This document shows, one piece after another, positions 7,450 through 15,854 of a DNA stretch of 64,000 nt; position 1 is the stretch's first letter, and every line of letters starts with the position of its first letter. Made by a program: the position numbers and the translations under genes. The notes beneath the pieces are model-generated. The model had not been told where the DNA came from. It was given only the letters and a program-made list of their open reading frames with translations, and searched no databases. This DNA comes from Antribacter soli. GTDB taxonomy: Bacteria > Actinomycetota > Actinomycetes > Actinomycetales > Cellulomonadaceae. The DNA is taken from the NCBI RefSeq assembly GCF_021568775.1, contig NZ_JAKGSG010000053.1:1-64000 (forward strand). Reading direction: 5' to 3'.

Positions 7450-8063
7450 CCCGCGCACCTCGCTGGGACGACGCCGACTACGTCGTCATCGACGTCGAGG
7501 GCAACGGAGCCCGACCCCCGGAGCTGGTCGAGCTCGCCGTCGTGCCCATCCGGGCCGGGCAGGTCGGCAGCCCCGGCACCTGGCTCGTACGCCCGCCGTC
7601 GCCGATCACGTGGCAGGCGCGCGCCATCCACGGGATCTCCGACGCGGACGTCGCCACAGCGCCCACCATCGACCAGATCGCCGACGACGTGCGCACCGTT
7701 CTGCAGGACGCCGTCGTGGTAGGGCACAACGTGCACGTCGACCTCGACGTCCTGACCCGCTCCCTGCCCGGGTGGCAGCCCCTGGAGCGGATCGACACCC
7801 TGCGGCTGGCGCGGCGGACCTGGCGGCTGCCGAGCTACCGGCTCGGCGCGCTCGTCGAGCACCGACACCTCGACGCTGGTCTGCCCGCCGGCCTGCGGCC
7901 GCACCGTGCCGACTACGACGCCCTGGTCACGGCCCGGTTGCTCGTCGACCTGGCCACCAGCACGGCGGGCGGGCTCACGCTCGACGCGCTCCTCGACATG
8001 GGCGCCCCGGCGCGGCCGACGCCGAACCTGACCGCTTCGCCGAGCCTGTTCGACCTGCCATGA
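7446..8063 (+). CDS. DnaQ-like 3'-5' exonuclease (205 aa)
   Basis: DEDDh exonuclease fold with all four acidic positions: DVEGN (Exo I) near residue 16, GHNVHVDLDVL (Exo II) near residue 98 and HRADYDA (Exo III, with the histidine) near residue 153. The members of this family degrade single-stranded DNA or RNA ends, including oligonucleotides. It is a stand-alone domain, not a polymerase subunit. ATGA overlaps with both neighbours place it firmly in the seven-gene operon. In a metabolic operon a trimming role on nucleotide or tRNA-like substrates is possible; that is inference. Confidence 0.8.
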   Translation: MTRAPRWDDADYVVIDVEGNGARPPELVELAVVPIRAGQVGSPGTWLVRPPSPITWQARAIHGISDADVATAPTIDQIADDVRTVLQDAVVVGHNVHVDLDVLTRSLPGWQPLERIDTLRLARRTWRLPSYRLGALVEHRHLDAGLPAGLRPHRADYDALVTARLLVDLATSTAGGLTLDALLDMGAPARPTPNLTASPSLFDLP

Positions 8064-8686
8064 GCACCGCCCTGTTCATCGCCATCGACGGCCCGTCCGG
8101 CGTCGGCAAGTCGACGCTCACCCGCGCCCTGACGGTCCGTCTGGGCGAGGAGGGGTACACAGTCCATCGCACCGCCGAACCCTCGGACGGCCCCATCGGA
8201 TCCTTGGCCCGCGGCATGACGAATACCGCCGACGGCCTCACCCTGGCGTGCCTGTACGCCGCCGACCGGTACCACCACCTCGCCCACGAGATCGCCCCGC
8301 GCCTTGCCGCCGGTGCCGTGGTGATCACCGACCGGTACGTCGCCTCCGGGCTGGTGATGCAGCGGCTCGACGGCGTCGACCCCACATTCCTGAGCATGCT
8401 CAACGAGCACGCGCAGACCCCGGACGTGCTGCTCGCCCTGACCGCGGACGACGACGTCATCCGCCGCCGGCTCACCCGTCGCGGGACGCACAACCGGTAC
8501 CAGGACCAGCACACCTCCTCCCGCGACGAGGCCACCTGGCACCGCGAGGCCGCCGACCACCTGGCCGCGGCAGGCGCCGTCGTGCACGGCATCGACACCA
8601 CGCACCTGACCGCCGACGCCGTCACCGCACTGGCGCACCAGCACGTCCGCGACGCACTCACCTCCAAGGAAGGTCAGGCCGCATGA
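8060..8686 (+). CDS. Thymidylate-kinase-like P-loop kinase (208 aa)
   Basis: Walker A is GPSGVGKST near residues 11-19; ITDRYVASG near residue 90 matches the DRY/H segment of dTMP kinases, and RRRLTRRGTHNRYQ looks like the lid with its arginines. Length matches TMP kinase. The chromosomal housekeeping copy is unlikely to be carried on a mobile element, so a specialised nucleotide or nucleoside kinase is more probable. The ATGA overlaps at both ends keep it stoichiometric with the exonuclease and reductase. Confidence 0.8.
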   Translation: MSTALFIAIDGPSGVGKSTLTRALTVRLGEEGYTVHRTAEPSDGPIGSLARGMTNTADGLTLACLYAADRYHHLAHEIAPRLAAGAVVITDRYVASGLVMQRLDGVDPTFLSMLNEHAQTPDVLLALTADDDVIRRRLTRRGTHNRYQDQHTSSRDEATWHREAADHLAAAGAVVHGIDTTHLTADAVTALAHQHVRDALTSKEGQAA

Positions 8687-9486
8687 CCATCACGACACCG
8701 CTGGATTCGTCGAGCCCCGCCGCGGCCTCTGGCACCTTCACCATCGGCGGGGACCTGCCCGTGCACCGCATCGGATACGGCACGATGCAGCTCACCGGCC
8801 CCGGCCACTGGTACCACCCCGCCGAGATCGACGGTGCGAAAGCGGTGCTGCGGCGGGCCGTCGACCTCGGGATCAACCACCTTGACACCGCCGACGCCTA
8901 CGGACCCGAGACCGTCGAGCACCTCATCCGCAAGGCCCTGCACCCCTACCCCGAGCACCTCGTCATCGCGACCAAGGGCGGCCTGACCCGGCAGGGACCC
9001 GACCGGTGGGCCCCCGTCGGGCGACCGGAGTACCTGCGTCAGTGCGTCGAGATGAGCCTGCGCCGCCTCGCCGTCGACCGGATCGACCTGTACTACCTGC
9101 ACCGGGTTGACCCGCGTGTCCCGCTCGAAGACCAGATCGGCGTCCTCGCCGACCTCCAGGACGAGGGCAAGATCCACCACCTCGGCCTGTCGAAGGTCAC
9201 CGTCGAGCAGATCGAGGCCGCCCGGGAGATCACCCCGATCGTTGCGGTGCAGAACAAGTTCAACATGCTCGAGGGCGACGACGACGTCCTGGACCACTGC
9301 ATCGAGAACGACATCGCGTTCGTCCCGTACGCACCGCTCGCCGCCGGCGTCATCTCCCTGTCCGCGGGCGTCGCGCTGCGCTGGCTGCTGGACCTCGCGC
9401 CGAACGTCCTCCCGATCCCTGGCACCACTTCTCTCCAGCACCTGGAGGACAACCTCCACCTCCCCGCGCCCCTGGAGCCCGCATGA
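8683..9486 (+). CDS. Aldo/keto reductase (267 aa)
   Basis: NADPH-dependent aldo/keto reductase barrel. The catalytic tetrad is present: Asp and Tyr in DTADAYG (about 69-72), Lys in ATKGG (about 98) and His in YYLHRVD (about 140). The cofactor end VLPIPGTTSLQHLEDNL is also typical. It is somewhat shorter than most family members because the helix after ALRW is trimmed. It would reduce a carbonyl in the product of the neighbouring radical SAM or methyltransferase steps; substrate unknown. Coupled by 4-bp overlaps. Confidence 0.85.
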   Translation: MTITTPLDSSSPAAASGTFTIGGDLPVHRIGYGTMQLTGPGHWYHPAEIDGAKAVLRRAVDLGINHLDTADAYGPETVEHLIRKALHPYPEHLVIATKGGLTRQGPDRWAPVGRPEYLRQCVEMSLRRLAVDRIDLYYLHRVDPRVPLEDQIGVLADLQDEGKIHHLGLSKVTVEQIEAAREITPIVAVQNKFNMLEGDDDVLDHCIENDIAFVPYAPLAAGVISLSAGVALRWLLDLAPNVLPIPGTTSLQHLEDNLHLPAPLEPA

Positions 9487-10706
9487 CCGACACGACCCCT
9501 GTCACGGCCGAGTCCCTGCGCGAGCGCATGGTGGCCGAACTGCTCCATGACGGCGCGATCACCGACCCGGTCGTCGAGGCCGCGTTCCGCGCCGTTCCGC
9601 GCGAGGTGTTCTGCCCGCCGGGGACGCCCCTGGAACAGCCGTACCTGATCCACGACAAGGTCCGTACCCGCTTCGGCGCGGACGGCAAGACGCTCTCGTC
9701 CCTGACCGCCCCACTCCTGCACGCCCGCAACCTCGCCCAGGCACAGGTCGAAGCCGGGATGCGAGTACTCGAGATTGGATCTGGCGGGCCCCTCGCCGCC
9801 CTCCTGGCCCACATCGTCAGCTCCGGCGGAGAGGTCGTCACCGTCGACATCGACGAGGGCGTCACCACCCGCACCCGAACCGGGCTCGAGCACCTGGGCC
9901 TGACCGGCCGGGTCAAGGTCATCACCGCCGACGCCGGCCTGCCCCTCGACCGCGGCGTGTTCGACCGGATCATCGTGACCGTCGCCGCACGCACCGTCCC
10001 GGAGGTGTGGCTCGACCAGCTCGCCGACGACGGCATCCTCGTCGTCCCCTTCCAGCTCGCCCCCAACAGCCAGCGCGTGCTGGGGTTCCACCGCCGTAGC
10101 GACCGGCTGGTGGCCGAGTCCGTCGTGATCGGCGGGTTCGTGCCCATGCAGGGCATCGACCACTACGATGAACCGGCCGTCACGCTCACCAGCCCGTCGG
10201 GCAGCCCGGTCACGTTCCGGTTCGACGACACCTTCCCGCCAGACCTCGCCGTGTCCGACGACGTCCTGGCCACCAGCCCGGTCGAGGCCTGGTCCGGCGT
10301 GACCTACGCGGACGGCGAGGAGTGGTCCGACCTGCTCACGTGGGTCCTGGTGCAGCCCGGCGGCTGTCAGGTCCAGGCCGCCGACCGGACGGATCTCGGC
10401 CACGCCAAGGCGTTCTTCCCCGGCCTCGCCGACGGCGCCTCGTTCACCGTACTCACCACGCGGCCCGCCGCGGACGGCGAACTCAGTGAGATCGGCGCCG
10501 TCGCGAAGGGGCCCGAGGCCGACCGCCTCGCCGGCCGGCTCGCGGCCGCCGTGCGCGCCTACGACGCCGAGCACCGCGGTAGCGAGCCCCTGTACCAGTG
10601 GTGGCCCTCCGGCGCCGGGCTTCCCCGCACCCCGCCGTCGGTGGCCCTCCTGCCCCGCCCTCACGGCACGCTGACGATCAGCTGGCCCCAGGCGGGTCGA
10701 GCGTGA
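9483..10706 (+). CDS. FxLD-system-type SAM methyltransferase, PCMT-like (407 aa)
   Basis: The N-terminal half is a protein-L-isoaspartate methyltransferase-like fold: VPREVFCPPGTPLEQPY, SAM motif I VLEIGSGGPLAALLA near residue 95, and FDRIIVTVAA near 165. The C-terminal extension (WSDLLTWVLVQPGG through LYQWWPSGAGLP) is characteristic of the methyltransferases annotated with FxLD-family putative lanthipeptides (TIGR04364). In those loci the target is thought to be a ribosomal peptide. No lanthionine dehydratase, cyclase or cysteine-rich precursor is visible here, so it may act on another peptide, on an isoaspartate, or on a small molecule. Overlaps both neighbours by 4 bp. Confidence 0.8.
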   Translation: MTDTTPVTAESLRERMVAELLHDGAITDPVVEAAFRAVPREVFCPPGTPLEQPYLIHDKVRTRFGADGKTLSSLTAPLLHARNLAQAQVEAGMRVLEIGSGGPLAALLAHIVSSGGEVVTVDIDEGVTTRTRTGLEHLGLTGRVKVITADAGLPLDRGVFDRIIVTVAARTVPEVWLDQLADDGILVVPFQLAPNSQRVLGFHRRSDRLVAESVVIGGFVPMQGIDHYDEPAVTLTSPSGSPVTFRFDDTFPPDLAVSDDVLATSPVEAWSGVTYADGEEWSDLLTWVLVQPGGCQVQAADRTDLGHAKAFFPGLADGASFTVLTTRPAADGELSEIGAVAKGPEADRLAGRLAAAVRAYDAEHRGSEPLYQWWPSGAGLPRTPPSVALLPRPHGTLTISWPQAGRA

Positions 10707-11596
10707 CGACACCGATCGCGAACACGACGGCACTCGACGAACGCCAGCGCGGGCTGCTCGCCGCGTGGCTGCCGAATGCCGTCGTCGTGCGCGACCACAG
10801 CTGGGGCTACGACCAGACGACCGTCCTGGAGGTCGCCACCACCGACGGTGGCCGGTTCATCGTCAAGGCCGCCGGCCCCGCCGACGTGAAGATCGGCCGA
10901 GAGATCCACGCCCACCAGCACTGGGCGCACCCGTGGACCTCGACGGGCCGCGCACCCGTCGCAGTGCGGCACGACGCCGACGCGAATCTGCTCCTCACCC
11001 GGTACCTGCCCGGCGACCTGGTACTGGGCACGCGGCACGAGACGGACCCGGACGTGTACCAGCAGGCCGGTGAGCTCCTCGCGGTGTTCCACGCGCAGTG
11101 CGCGCTCGTCGACGACCAGTGGGAGGCTGCGGAGAACGCCCGCTCGCTCGCGCGGCTCGACCGGTCGCACCGCCTCCCGGCCGACACGGTGGCCCGGCTG
11201 CGGGACGTCGTCGGCTCGTTCGAGACGCCGCCGGTGACAATCGTGCCGACGCACGGCGACTGGCAGCCGCGCAACTGGCTGACCGACGACGGTGTCGTCA
11301 AGGTCATCGACTTCGGGCGCGCGGCGCTGCGCCCGGCGTGGACGGACCTCGTCCGCCTCGCCGTGAAGAACTTCCCGGGCCACCGAGAGCTGGAGACGGC
11401 CTTCCTCGACGGGTACGGACGCGACCCACGCGACCCGGACGCCTGGTTCCGCACCCTGGTCCGTGAGGCGATCGGCACGGCGGTCTGGGGGTACGAGATC
11501 GGCGATGAGAGTTTCGAGCGCCTCGGGCACCGCATGGTCGACGACGTTCTGGACGAGGCGGACCAGGCGGACCAGGCGTCGATGGGTCGCCGGTGA
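10703..11596 (+). CDS. Aminoglycoside-phosphotransferase-fold kinase (297 aa)
   Basis: APH/choline kinase fold: a catalytic loop HGDWQPRNW near residues 183-191 and the metal-binding DFG-like VIDFGRAAL near 200; N-lobe lysine in GGRFIVKAAG near 53. Start GTG 10703 overlaps the methyltransferase stop. In this setting it is as likely to phosphorylate a pathway intermediate as an antibiotic, though a self-protection role cannot be excluded. Followed by a 63-residue gene with a 4-bp overlap. Confidence 0.8.
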   Translation: MTTPIANTTALDERQRGLLAAWLPNAVVVRDHSWGYDQTTVLEVATTDGGRFIVKAAGPADVKIGREIHAHQHWAHPWTSTGRAPVAVRHDADANLLLTRYLPGDLVLGTRHETDPDVYQQAGELLAVFHAQCALVDDQWEAAENARSLARLDRSHRLPADTVARLRDVVGSFETPPVTIVPTHGDWQPRNWLTDDGVVKVIDFGRAALRPAWTDLVRLAVKNFPGHRELETAFLDGYGRDPRDPDAWFRTLVREAIGTAVWGYEIGDESFERLGHRMVDDVLDEADQADQASMGRR

Positions 11597-11784
11597 CGTC
11601 GGCGGAACGGAACACCGATCTCGAGGTGACCTACAAGGGTGAGGCCGTCGCCAACTCTCAGGTCACCACAATCACCTTGACCGCAAAAGGGGGACTCGAC
11701 ATCGGCCCGGCCAACTTCGAAACCGGCGGCACGCTGAATCTGGCGCTTGATCGCGCCAAGCTCCTTGCCGTGACGGGGGACTGA
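11593..11784 (+). CDS. 63-residue terminal product of the coupled operon
   Basis: Starts at a GTG overlapping the kinase stop by 4 bp. The product is beta-rich, with no cysteine and no leader-like helix (LEVTYKGEAVANSQVTTITL, then GLDIGPANFETGG). It could be a ribosomal peptide substrate for the operon enzymes, but the spacing of YKGEAV, DI and NFE also resembles the first strands of a beta-sandwich domain found at one end of larger actinobacterial proteins, which would make this a truncated remnant. Translation coupling favours expression. Function unknown. Confidence 0.5.
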   Translation: MTSAERNTDLEVTYKGEAVANSQVTTITLTAKGGLDIGPANFETGGTLNLALDRAKLLAVTGD

Positions 11785-12071
11785 GTCACGACGCGGATCC
11801 GCTCTTTGGCTGTTCCGGCGAAGAGATGTGTCTGACCGGACGATCGACCAACTTATGGGCCGGTCACCCTTTGCTCGAACTCAAGCCCCTGTCTCGGACC
11901 GCGTGAACGAACGAGCGCGCCGTTCGGTACAGGTGCTTCCGCGCTTGAACTACGAGATGGTCACCGCGCGATTCGTCGTGGTCCACGAGATCGTTCGCTG
12001 GCCACACGACCGGCTGATTCCGGCCACATCAGGAGGGTTCTGCAGGAACGATGAAAGCTAACCTTGGCTCC
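11785..12071. other. Intergenic region before the GluRS gene
   Basis: About 290 bases without a convincing gene. A 77-codon open frame runs through it but its composition is not protein-like. It contains AGGAGGG at 12031-12037 and an ATG at 12051, but the more likely start for the synthetase is the GTG at 12072, preceded by TAACCT (12059-12064) and seven bases, the leaderless promoter layout. Confidence 0.45.
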
Positions 12072-13478
12072 GTGACGAGTCCCGAGATCCGCGTTCGCTT
12101 CGCGCCTTCGCCGACCGGCATGTTCCACGTTGGGAACGCTCGATCGGCGCTGTTCAACTGGGTGTTCGCGCGTCAATCGGGTGGGTCACTGGTCCTGCGG
12201 ATCGAGGACACCGACGCCGAGCGCAGCCGGCCGGAATGGGTGCAGGGCATCCTGGACGCGATGGCCTGGCTCGGGATCGACGACTCGCAGTACGAGGGTC
12301 CGTTGTTCCAGTCGGACTACGTGGGCAAGCACCGCGAGGCGATTGACAAGCTCCTAAGGGACGGCCGCGCCTACTACTGCGACTGCACCCGCGACGACGT
12401 CGTTGCCAGGACTGGGTCGAGCCACAAGGGATACGACGGCTTCTGCCGTGACCGTGGGATGGAAGCCGCCGAGGGACGGGCCGTGCGGTTCCGCACGCCG
12501 GACGTGGGCTCCACGGTGGTGGTCGACCTGGTGCGTGGCAAGCCGGAGTTCGAGAACGCATTAATCGAGGACTTCGTGATCGCCCGCGGTGACGGGTCGC
12601 CTGTGTTCCTGCTGGCGAACGTCGTGGACGACATGATCATGGGCATCACGCACGTCATGCGTGCCGAGGAGCACCTGCCGAATACGCCCAAGCAGCAGTT
12701 GATCTGGGAAGCGCTGGGTGCGCGGCCTCCGATCTGGGCCCACGCGCCCGTGCTGGTGAACGAGGCTCGCCAGAAGCTGTCCAAGCGGCGCGACCGCGTC
12801 GCGCTGGAGGACTTCCGCGCCGAGGGCTATCTGGCCGAGGCGATGCGAAACTACCTGATGCTGCTCGGCTGGGCGCCATCGGGCGACCGGGAGATGGTCC
12901 CCTGGGACGAAATCGTGGCCGAGTTCCAGCTCGAGGATGTCAACCCGTCCCCGGCGTTCTTCGACGTCAAAAAGTTGCGGGCCTTCAACGGCGATTACAT
13001 CCGCGCCCTGCCGCTGGACGGCTTCATCGAGGCGGCCCAGCCGTGGCTCGTGTCCAACAAGGCCCCGTGGCCCGCTGAGGCATACGACCCCGCGGTTTTC
13101 GCGGCTGTGGCCGAGCTGGTGCAGACCAGGATCGTGCTGCTCGGCGAGGTTGTGCCGATGGTCGACTTCCTGTTCCTTGGCGAGCCGGTGTCCGACGAGG
13201 ACGCATGGTCCAAGGCGATGGGTTCCGAGCATGCCGCTGGCATCCTTGCCGACACGATCGAGCGGTACTCCGAGGTCGAGTGGACGGCGGACGTACTCAA
13301 GACGGAGCTGGAGACACTCGGCGCGGGCCGCGGGCTAAAGCTGGGCAAAACCCAGGCGCCGGTCCGTGTCGCGGTCACGGGCCGGAGGGTGGGGCTGCCT
13401 CTGTTCGAGTCGATGGAGGTACTGGGGCGGGAAGCGACACTCGCCCGCCTCAGGGCTGCAGCGCAGCGGCTGAGCTGA
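12072..13478 (+). CDS. gltX: Glutamyl-tRNA synthetase paralogue (468 aa)
   Basis: Class I synthetase. The signature region reads [20 protein letters not shown], so the HIGH motif is [17 protein letters not shown] follows; the KMSKS loop is KLSKRR near residue 237. The C-terminal anticodon-binding helices are complete, so it looks functional. Start GTG 12072 gives the standard [16 protein letters not shown] beginning and has a leaderless -10 (TAACCT) seven bases upstream; an ATG at 12051 is the alternative. Location on a mobile element suggests a second copy. It might confer resistance to a GluRS inhibitor, or supply glutamyl-tRNA to a peptide-modifying pathway of the kind LanB dehydratases use; neither is shown. 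Confidence 0.85.
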   Translation: MTSPEIRVRFAPSPTGMFHVGNARSALFNWVFARQSGGSLVLRIEDTDAERSRPEWVQGILDAMAWLGIDDSQYEGPLFQSDYVGKHREAIDKLLRDGRAYYCDCTRDDVVARTGSSHKGYDGFCRDRGMEAAEGRAVRFRTPDVGSTVVVDLVRGKPEFENALIEDFVIARGDGSPVFLLANVVDDMIMGITHVMRAEEHLPNTPKQQLIWEALGARPPIWAHAPVLVNEARQKLSKRRDRVALEDFRAEGYLAEAMRNYLMLLGWAPSGDREMVPWDEIVAEFQLEDVNPSPAFFDVKKLRAFNGDYIRALPLDGFIEAAQPWLVSNKAPWPAEAYDPAVFAAVAELVQTRIVLLGEVVPMVDFLFLGEPVSDEDAWSKAMGSEHAAGILADTIERYSEVEWTADVLKTELETLGAGRGLKLGKTQAPVRVAVTGRRVGLPLFESMEVLGREATLARLRAAAQRLS

Positions 13479-13589
13479 TCCGCCGCACCTTGCGGTTCAT
13501 CGGAGCCAGCCTCTGAAGATCGATCCGCTGCCACGCGGCGGCGGTAGGACAGGACGGAGACGTTCAACGATCTGGTTGAAGGTCTTGCG

Positions 13590-13625
13590 GGTTCCTCGCC
13601 GAGCAGTAATTCTCGGCGAGGAACC
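13590..13625. repeat. Perfect 14-bp stem hairpin after gltX
   Basis: GGTTCCTCGCCGAG (13590-13603) is the exact reverse complement of CTCGGCGAGGAACC (13612-13625), with an eight-base AT-rich loop. It lies 112 bases after the synthetase stop and about 80 bases before the next gene. There is no T-tract, so it is either an unusual terminator or a structured RNA/protein site. A smaller repeat TTCAAC/GTTGAA precedes it (13563-13580). Confidence 0.6.
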
Positions 13626-13705
13626 ATCGCAAAGCCCGCAGGCTGAGCTCTCCGTGAGGGGGTCCTGCTCGCCCGCGGGCTGTCGAATCGGCCTACCCTG
13701 GCCGA

Positions 13706-14170
13706 ATGACCGACGACGCGCCGTCCCACGTCACCGACCCGGCAGCCCAGGCCCGCCATCCCGAGAGTGCACGGATGACCGGCACCGAGCTGCAGATCGC
13801 GCGACTGCACGTCGGAATGTCGCGGGCCGAGCTGGCCCGCACCCTGGCCGTGCGCGAGGACACGGTGCGCCGCTGGGAGATCGGGAAAGACCCGGTGCCG
13901 TTCCGCGTGCGCGATGATCTTCGCGCGATAGAGAATGCGACGGATAGCGCAGTGAATTCATTGATCGACTCTCTGAAAGAAATGCGATCGCCGTACGTCA
14001 TTCTTTCCGGGGAGCAGGGACTGGTGGGCGGCGGGTCGCCCGATCTTACCGACTACGGGCCGGGATGGTGGCGCGCCGTGGTGGCCCGCGCCGCCCGCGC
14101 CGTACCGGGAACCAGAGTCGGGACGCGCGAGGAATTGGCCGCTTTCGGCGCGATAAGAGATCCCGAATAA
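13706..14170 (+). CDS. XRE-family regulator (154 aa)
   Basis: Helix-turn-helix in ELQIARLHVGMSRAELARTL and REDTVRRWEIGKDPVPFRV, within residues 25-70; the remaining C-terminal region is unassigned (YVILSGEQGLVGGG, FGAIRDPE). TACCCT six bases before the ATG fits a leaderless start. It immediately precedes the ParB promoter, so it is a likely regulator of the maintenance module. The 3' half is visibly richer in A/T than its neighbours (around 13925-14020), a hint of separate origin. Confidence 0.7.
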   Translation: MTDDAPSHVTDPAAQARHPESARMTGTELQIARLHVGMSRAELARTLAVREDTVRRWEIGKDPVPFRVRDDLRAIENATDSAVNSLIDSLKEMRSPYVILSGEQGLVGGGSPDLTDYGPGWWRAVVARAARAVPGTRVGTREELAAFGAIRDPE

Positions 14171-14194
14171 GTCGGCACAATCACGCGGCAAATG

Positions 14195-14250
14195 TTGCCA
14201 GCCGACAACTGATGAAATAGAATGGGATAAAGCACCAGGGGAAAATCCCC
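14195..14250 (+). promoter_or_regulatory. parB promoter with palindromic operator
   Basis: TTGCCA (14195-14200), a 17-base spacer and TAGAAT (14218-14223) make a close match to a sigma-70/HrdB-type promoter. The -35 lies in the right arm of a nested repeat (GTCGGC 14171-14176 with GCCGAC 14201-14206; GGCAA 14187-14191 with TTGCC 14195-14199), and an exact palindrome GGGGA-AAA-TCCCC (14238-14250) sits just after the expected transcript start. An AGAAGGAG RBS precedes the ATG at 14278. The repeats are likely operators for the upstream XRE protein or ParB itself. Confidence 0.6.
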
Positions 14251-14277
14251 AGGGCTTTCGGGTAGAAGGAGCCGATC

Positions 14278-15759
14278 ATGTCCCACCCCACCGTAGAGAC
14301 GGCGACCGAGTTCGCCAACCTCGACCCGCGCGCGCTCGCCATCGAGACGAACGTGCGCTCCGACGCCGGGCTCACGCCCGAGTTCATCGACTCCGTGCGC
14401 GAGCACGGGGTGCTCGTCCCGATCCTGGTCCAGCGGACCACCGACGGGCAGTTGCTCGTGCGGGCCGGGCAGCGCCGCACGCTGGCGGCGATCGAGGCCG
14501 GGCTGGAGACGATCCCGGCCAGGATCGTGGACGCCGACGGCGACCAGGCCCGCAGGATCATCGAGCAGGTCGTGGAGAACGACGCCCGCGCCGCCCTGCG
14601 CGACGCGGACCGTGTCGCCGGGTTCCAGCAGCTGTCCCTGCTCGGCGTCCCGGCCGCGCAGATCGCGAAGAAGACCGGCCACGCCAAGGAGACGGTGACC
14701 ACCGCGCTCGGCGTGGCCGCGTCGAAGGTCGCCACCGCCGTCCAGACGAAGTACGACCTGACCCTGGACCAGGCCGCCGTGATCGCGACCTTCGAGGGCG
14801 ACGACGAAGCGATCAAGAGCCTCACCGCGACTGCGGTCAAGGACCCCGGACAGTTCGGCCACCTGGCCCAGCGGCTGCGCGACCAGCGCGACCGCGAGGC
14901 GAAGCTGGCCGCCGCGCAGCAGGGTCTCAAGGACGCCGGGGTCCGGCAGGTCTCGGTCCCCGCGCAGGGCGACAAGACCGTCAAGCCGCTGGAAAGCCTG
15001 ACCGACGCGGACGGCAACGCCCTGACCCCCAAGTCCCACCAGGCCTGCCCCGGGCACGCCGCGTTCCTGCGCCAGGCCTGGGACGGGCAGGTCGCCACCG
15101 TGTTCGTGTGCGACGCGTGGAAGGCGAACAAGCACAAGACGCCCGGCACCACGCCCGGGACCCCGGTCGACGTGGAGGCCGCCGCGAAGGCCAAGGCCGA
15201 GCGGGCCGAGGTCGTCGAGAACAACGCCGCGTGGCGGTCGGCCGAGACCGTCCGCCGCGAGTGGCTGGCCGGGTTCGCCAAGCGCAAGACCACCCCGAAG
15301 GACGCCGCGACCTTCATCGCCACCGCCCTGGTGACCGACACGCACTCCCTGGAGTCGGCCAGCACCGAGGGCCACCCGCTCGCGGCCGGCTGGCTCGGCA
15401 TCCCCGGCACGCTCGGCGGACGCGACAGGATCCGGGACCTGATCGCCAAGGCAGGCCCGGCCCGGGCCCAGCACATCACGCTCGTCCTCGTCCTGGCCGC
15501 GATCGAGGCCCGCACCGGTGTCCAGACCTGGCGCCGCACCGGAGCGGAGCGCCGCTACCTCACCGCTCTCGAGTCCTGGGGGTACACGCTCTCGCCCGTC
15601 GAGCAGATCGCCCGAGGCGAGCAGCCGCAGCCCGAGCCGGGCCCGACCGCGAACCGGCCCGCCCCGCGCACGAACGCGACCAGGGCGAAGGCGACGGCGC
15701 CGAAGAACGCGCCCGTCAAGCAGGCCGACACCCCGGTGACGGCGGCAACGAGCGCCTGA
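14278..15759 (+). CDS. ParB/RepB/Spo0J-family partition protein (493 aa)
   Basis: N-terminal ParB/sulfiredoxin-like domain: NVRSDAGLTPEFIDSVREHG near residue 25, LVRAGQRRTLAAIEAG (the GxRR motif) near residue 60 and a central KorB/HTH region (GVPAAQIAKKTGHAKETVTTAL). The C-terminal half is a long alanine/lysine-rich helical region with HACPGHAAFL and a Cys-containing segment, ending in a disordered Thr/Ala/Pro tail. No ParA partner is adjacent. On single-protein elements such ParB-like proteins can act in segregation, replication or as CTP-dependent regulators. A strong RBS is present and an excellent terminator follows. Confidence 0.85.
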   Translation: MSHPTVETATEFANLDPRALAIETNVRSDAGLTPEFIDSVREHGVLVPILVQRTTDGQLLVRAGQRRTLAAIEAGLETIPARIVDADGDQARRIIEQVVENDARAALRDADRVAGFQQLSLLGVPAAQIAKKTGHAKETVTTALGVAASKVATAVQTKYDLTLDQAAVIATFEGDDEAIKSLTATAVKDPGQFGHLAQRLRDQRDREAKLAAAQQGLKDAGVRQVSVPAQGDKTVKPLESLTDADGNALTPKSHQACPGHAAFLRQAWDGQVATVFVCDAWKANKHKTPGTTPGTPVDVEAAAKAKAERAEVVENNAAWRSAETVRREWLAGFAKRKTTPKDAATFIATALVTDTHSLESASTEGHPLAAGWLGIPGTLGGRDRIRDLIAKAGPARAQHITLVLVLAAIEARTGVQTWRRTGAERRYLTALESWGYTLSPVEQIARGEQPQPEPGPTANRPAPRTNATRAKATAPKNAPVKQADTPVTAATSA

Positions 15760-15773
15760 CCCACCGCAGCGAG

Positions 15774-15808
15774 GCCGGGCCGTCGCAACCAGCGACGGCC
15801 CGGCTTTT
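15774..15808 (+). terminator. Rho-independent terminator after parB
   Basis: GCCGGGCCGTCGC (15774-15786) and GCGACGGCCCGGC (15792-15804) pair exactly over 13 bp with a five-base loop, followed by TTTT. It begins 15 bases after the parB stop. This is the clearest terminator in the window. Confidence 0.9.
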
Positions 15809-15854
15809 CGCATGCCTGTGGAGCGTCACAGCAGTCACGATGCAGAACGACCGA

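Noticed and set aside
11828-12061. 77-codon open frame upstream of GluRS
   Set aside because: No RBS or family resemblance, composition unlike neighbouring genes, and it overlaps the probable promoter of the synthetase.
12051-12071. ATG 12051 as GluRS start
   Set aside because: The GTG at 12072 gives the usual family N-terminus and has a TANNNT element seven bases upstream, while the ATG lies before that element.
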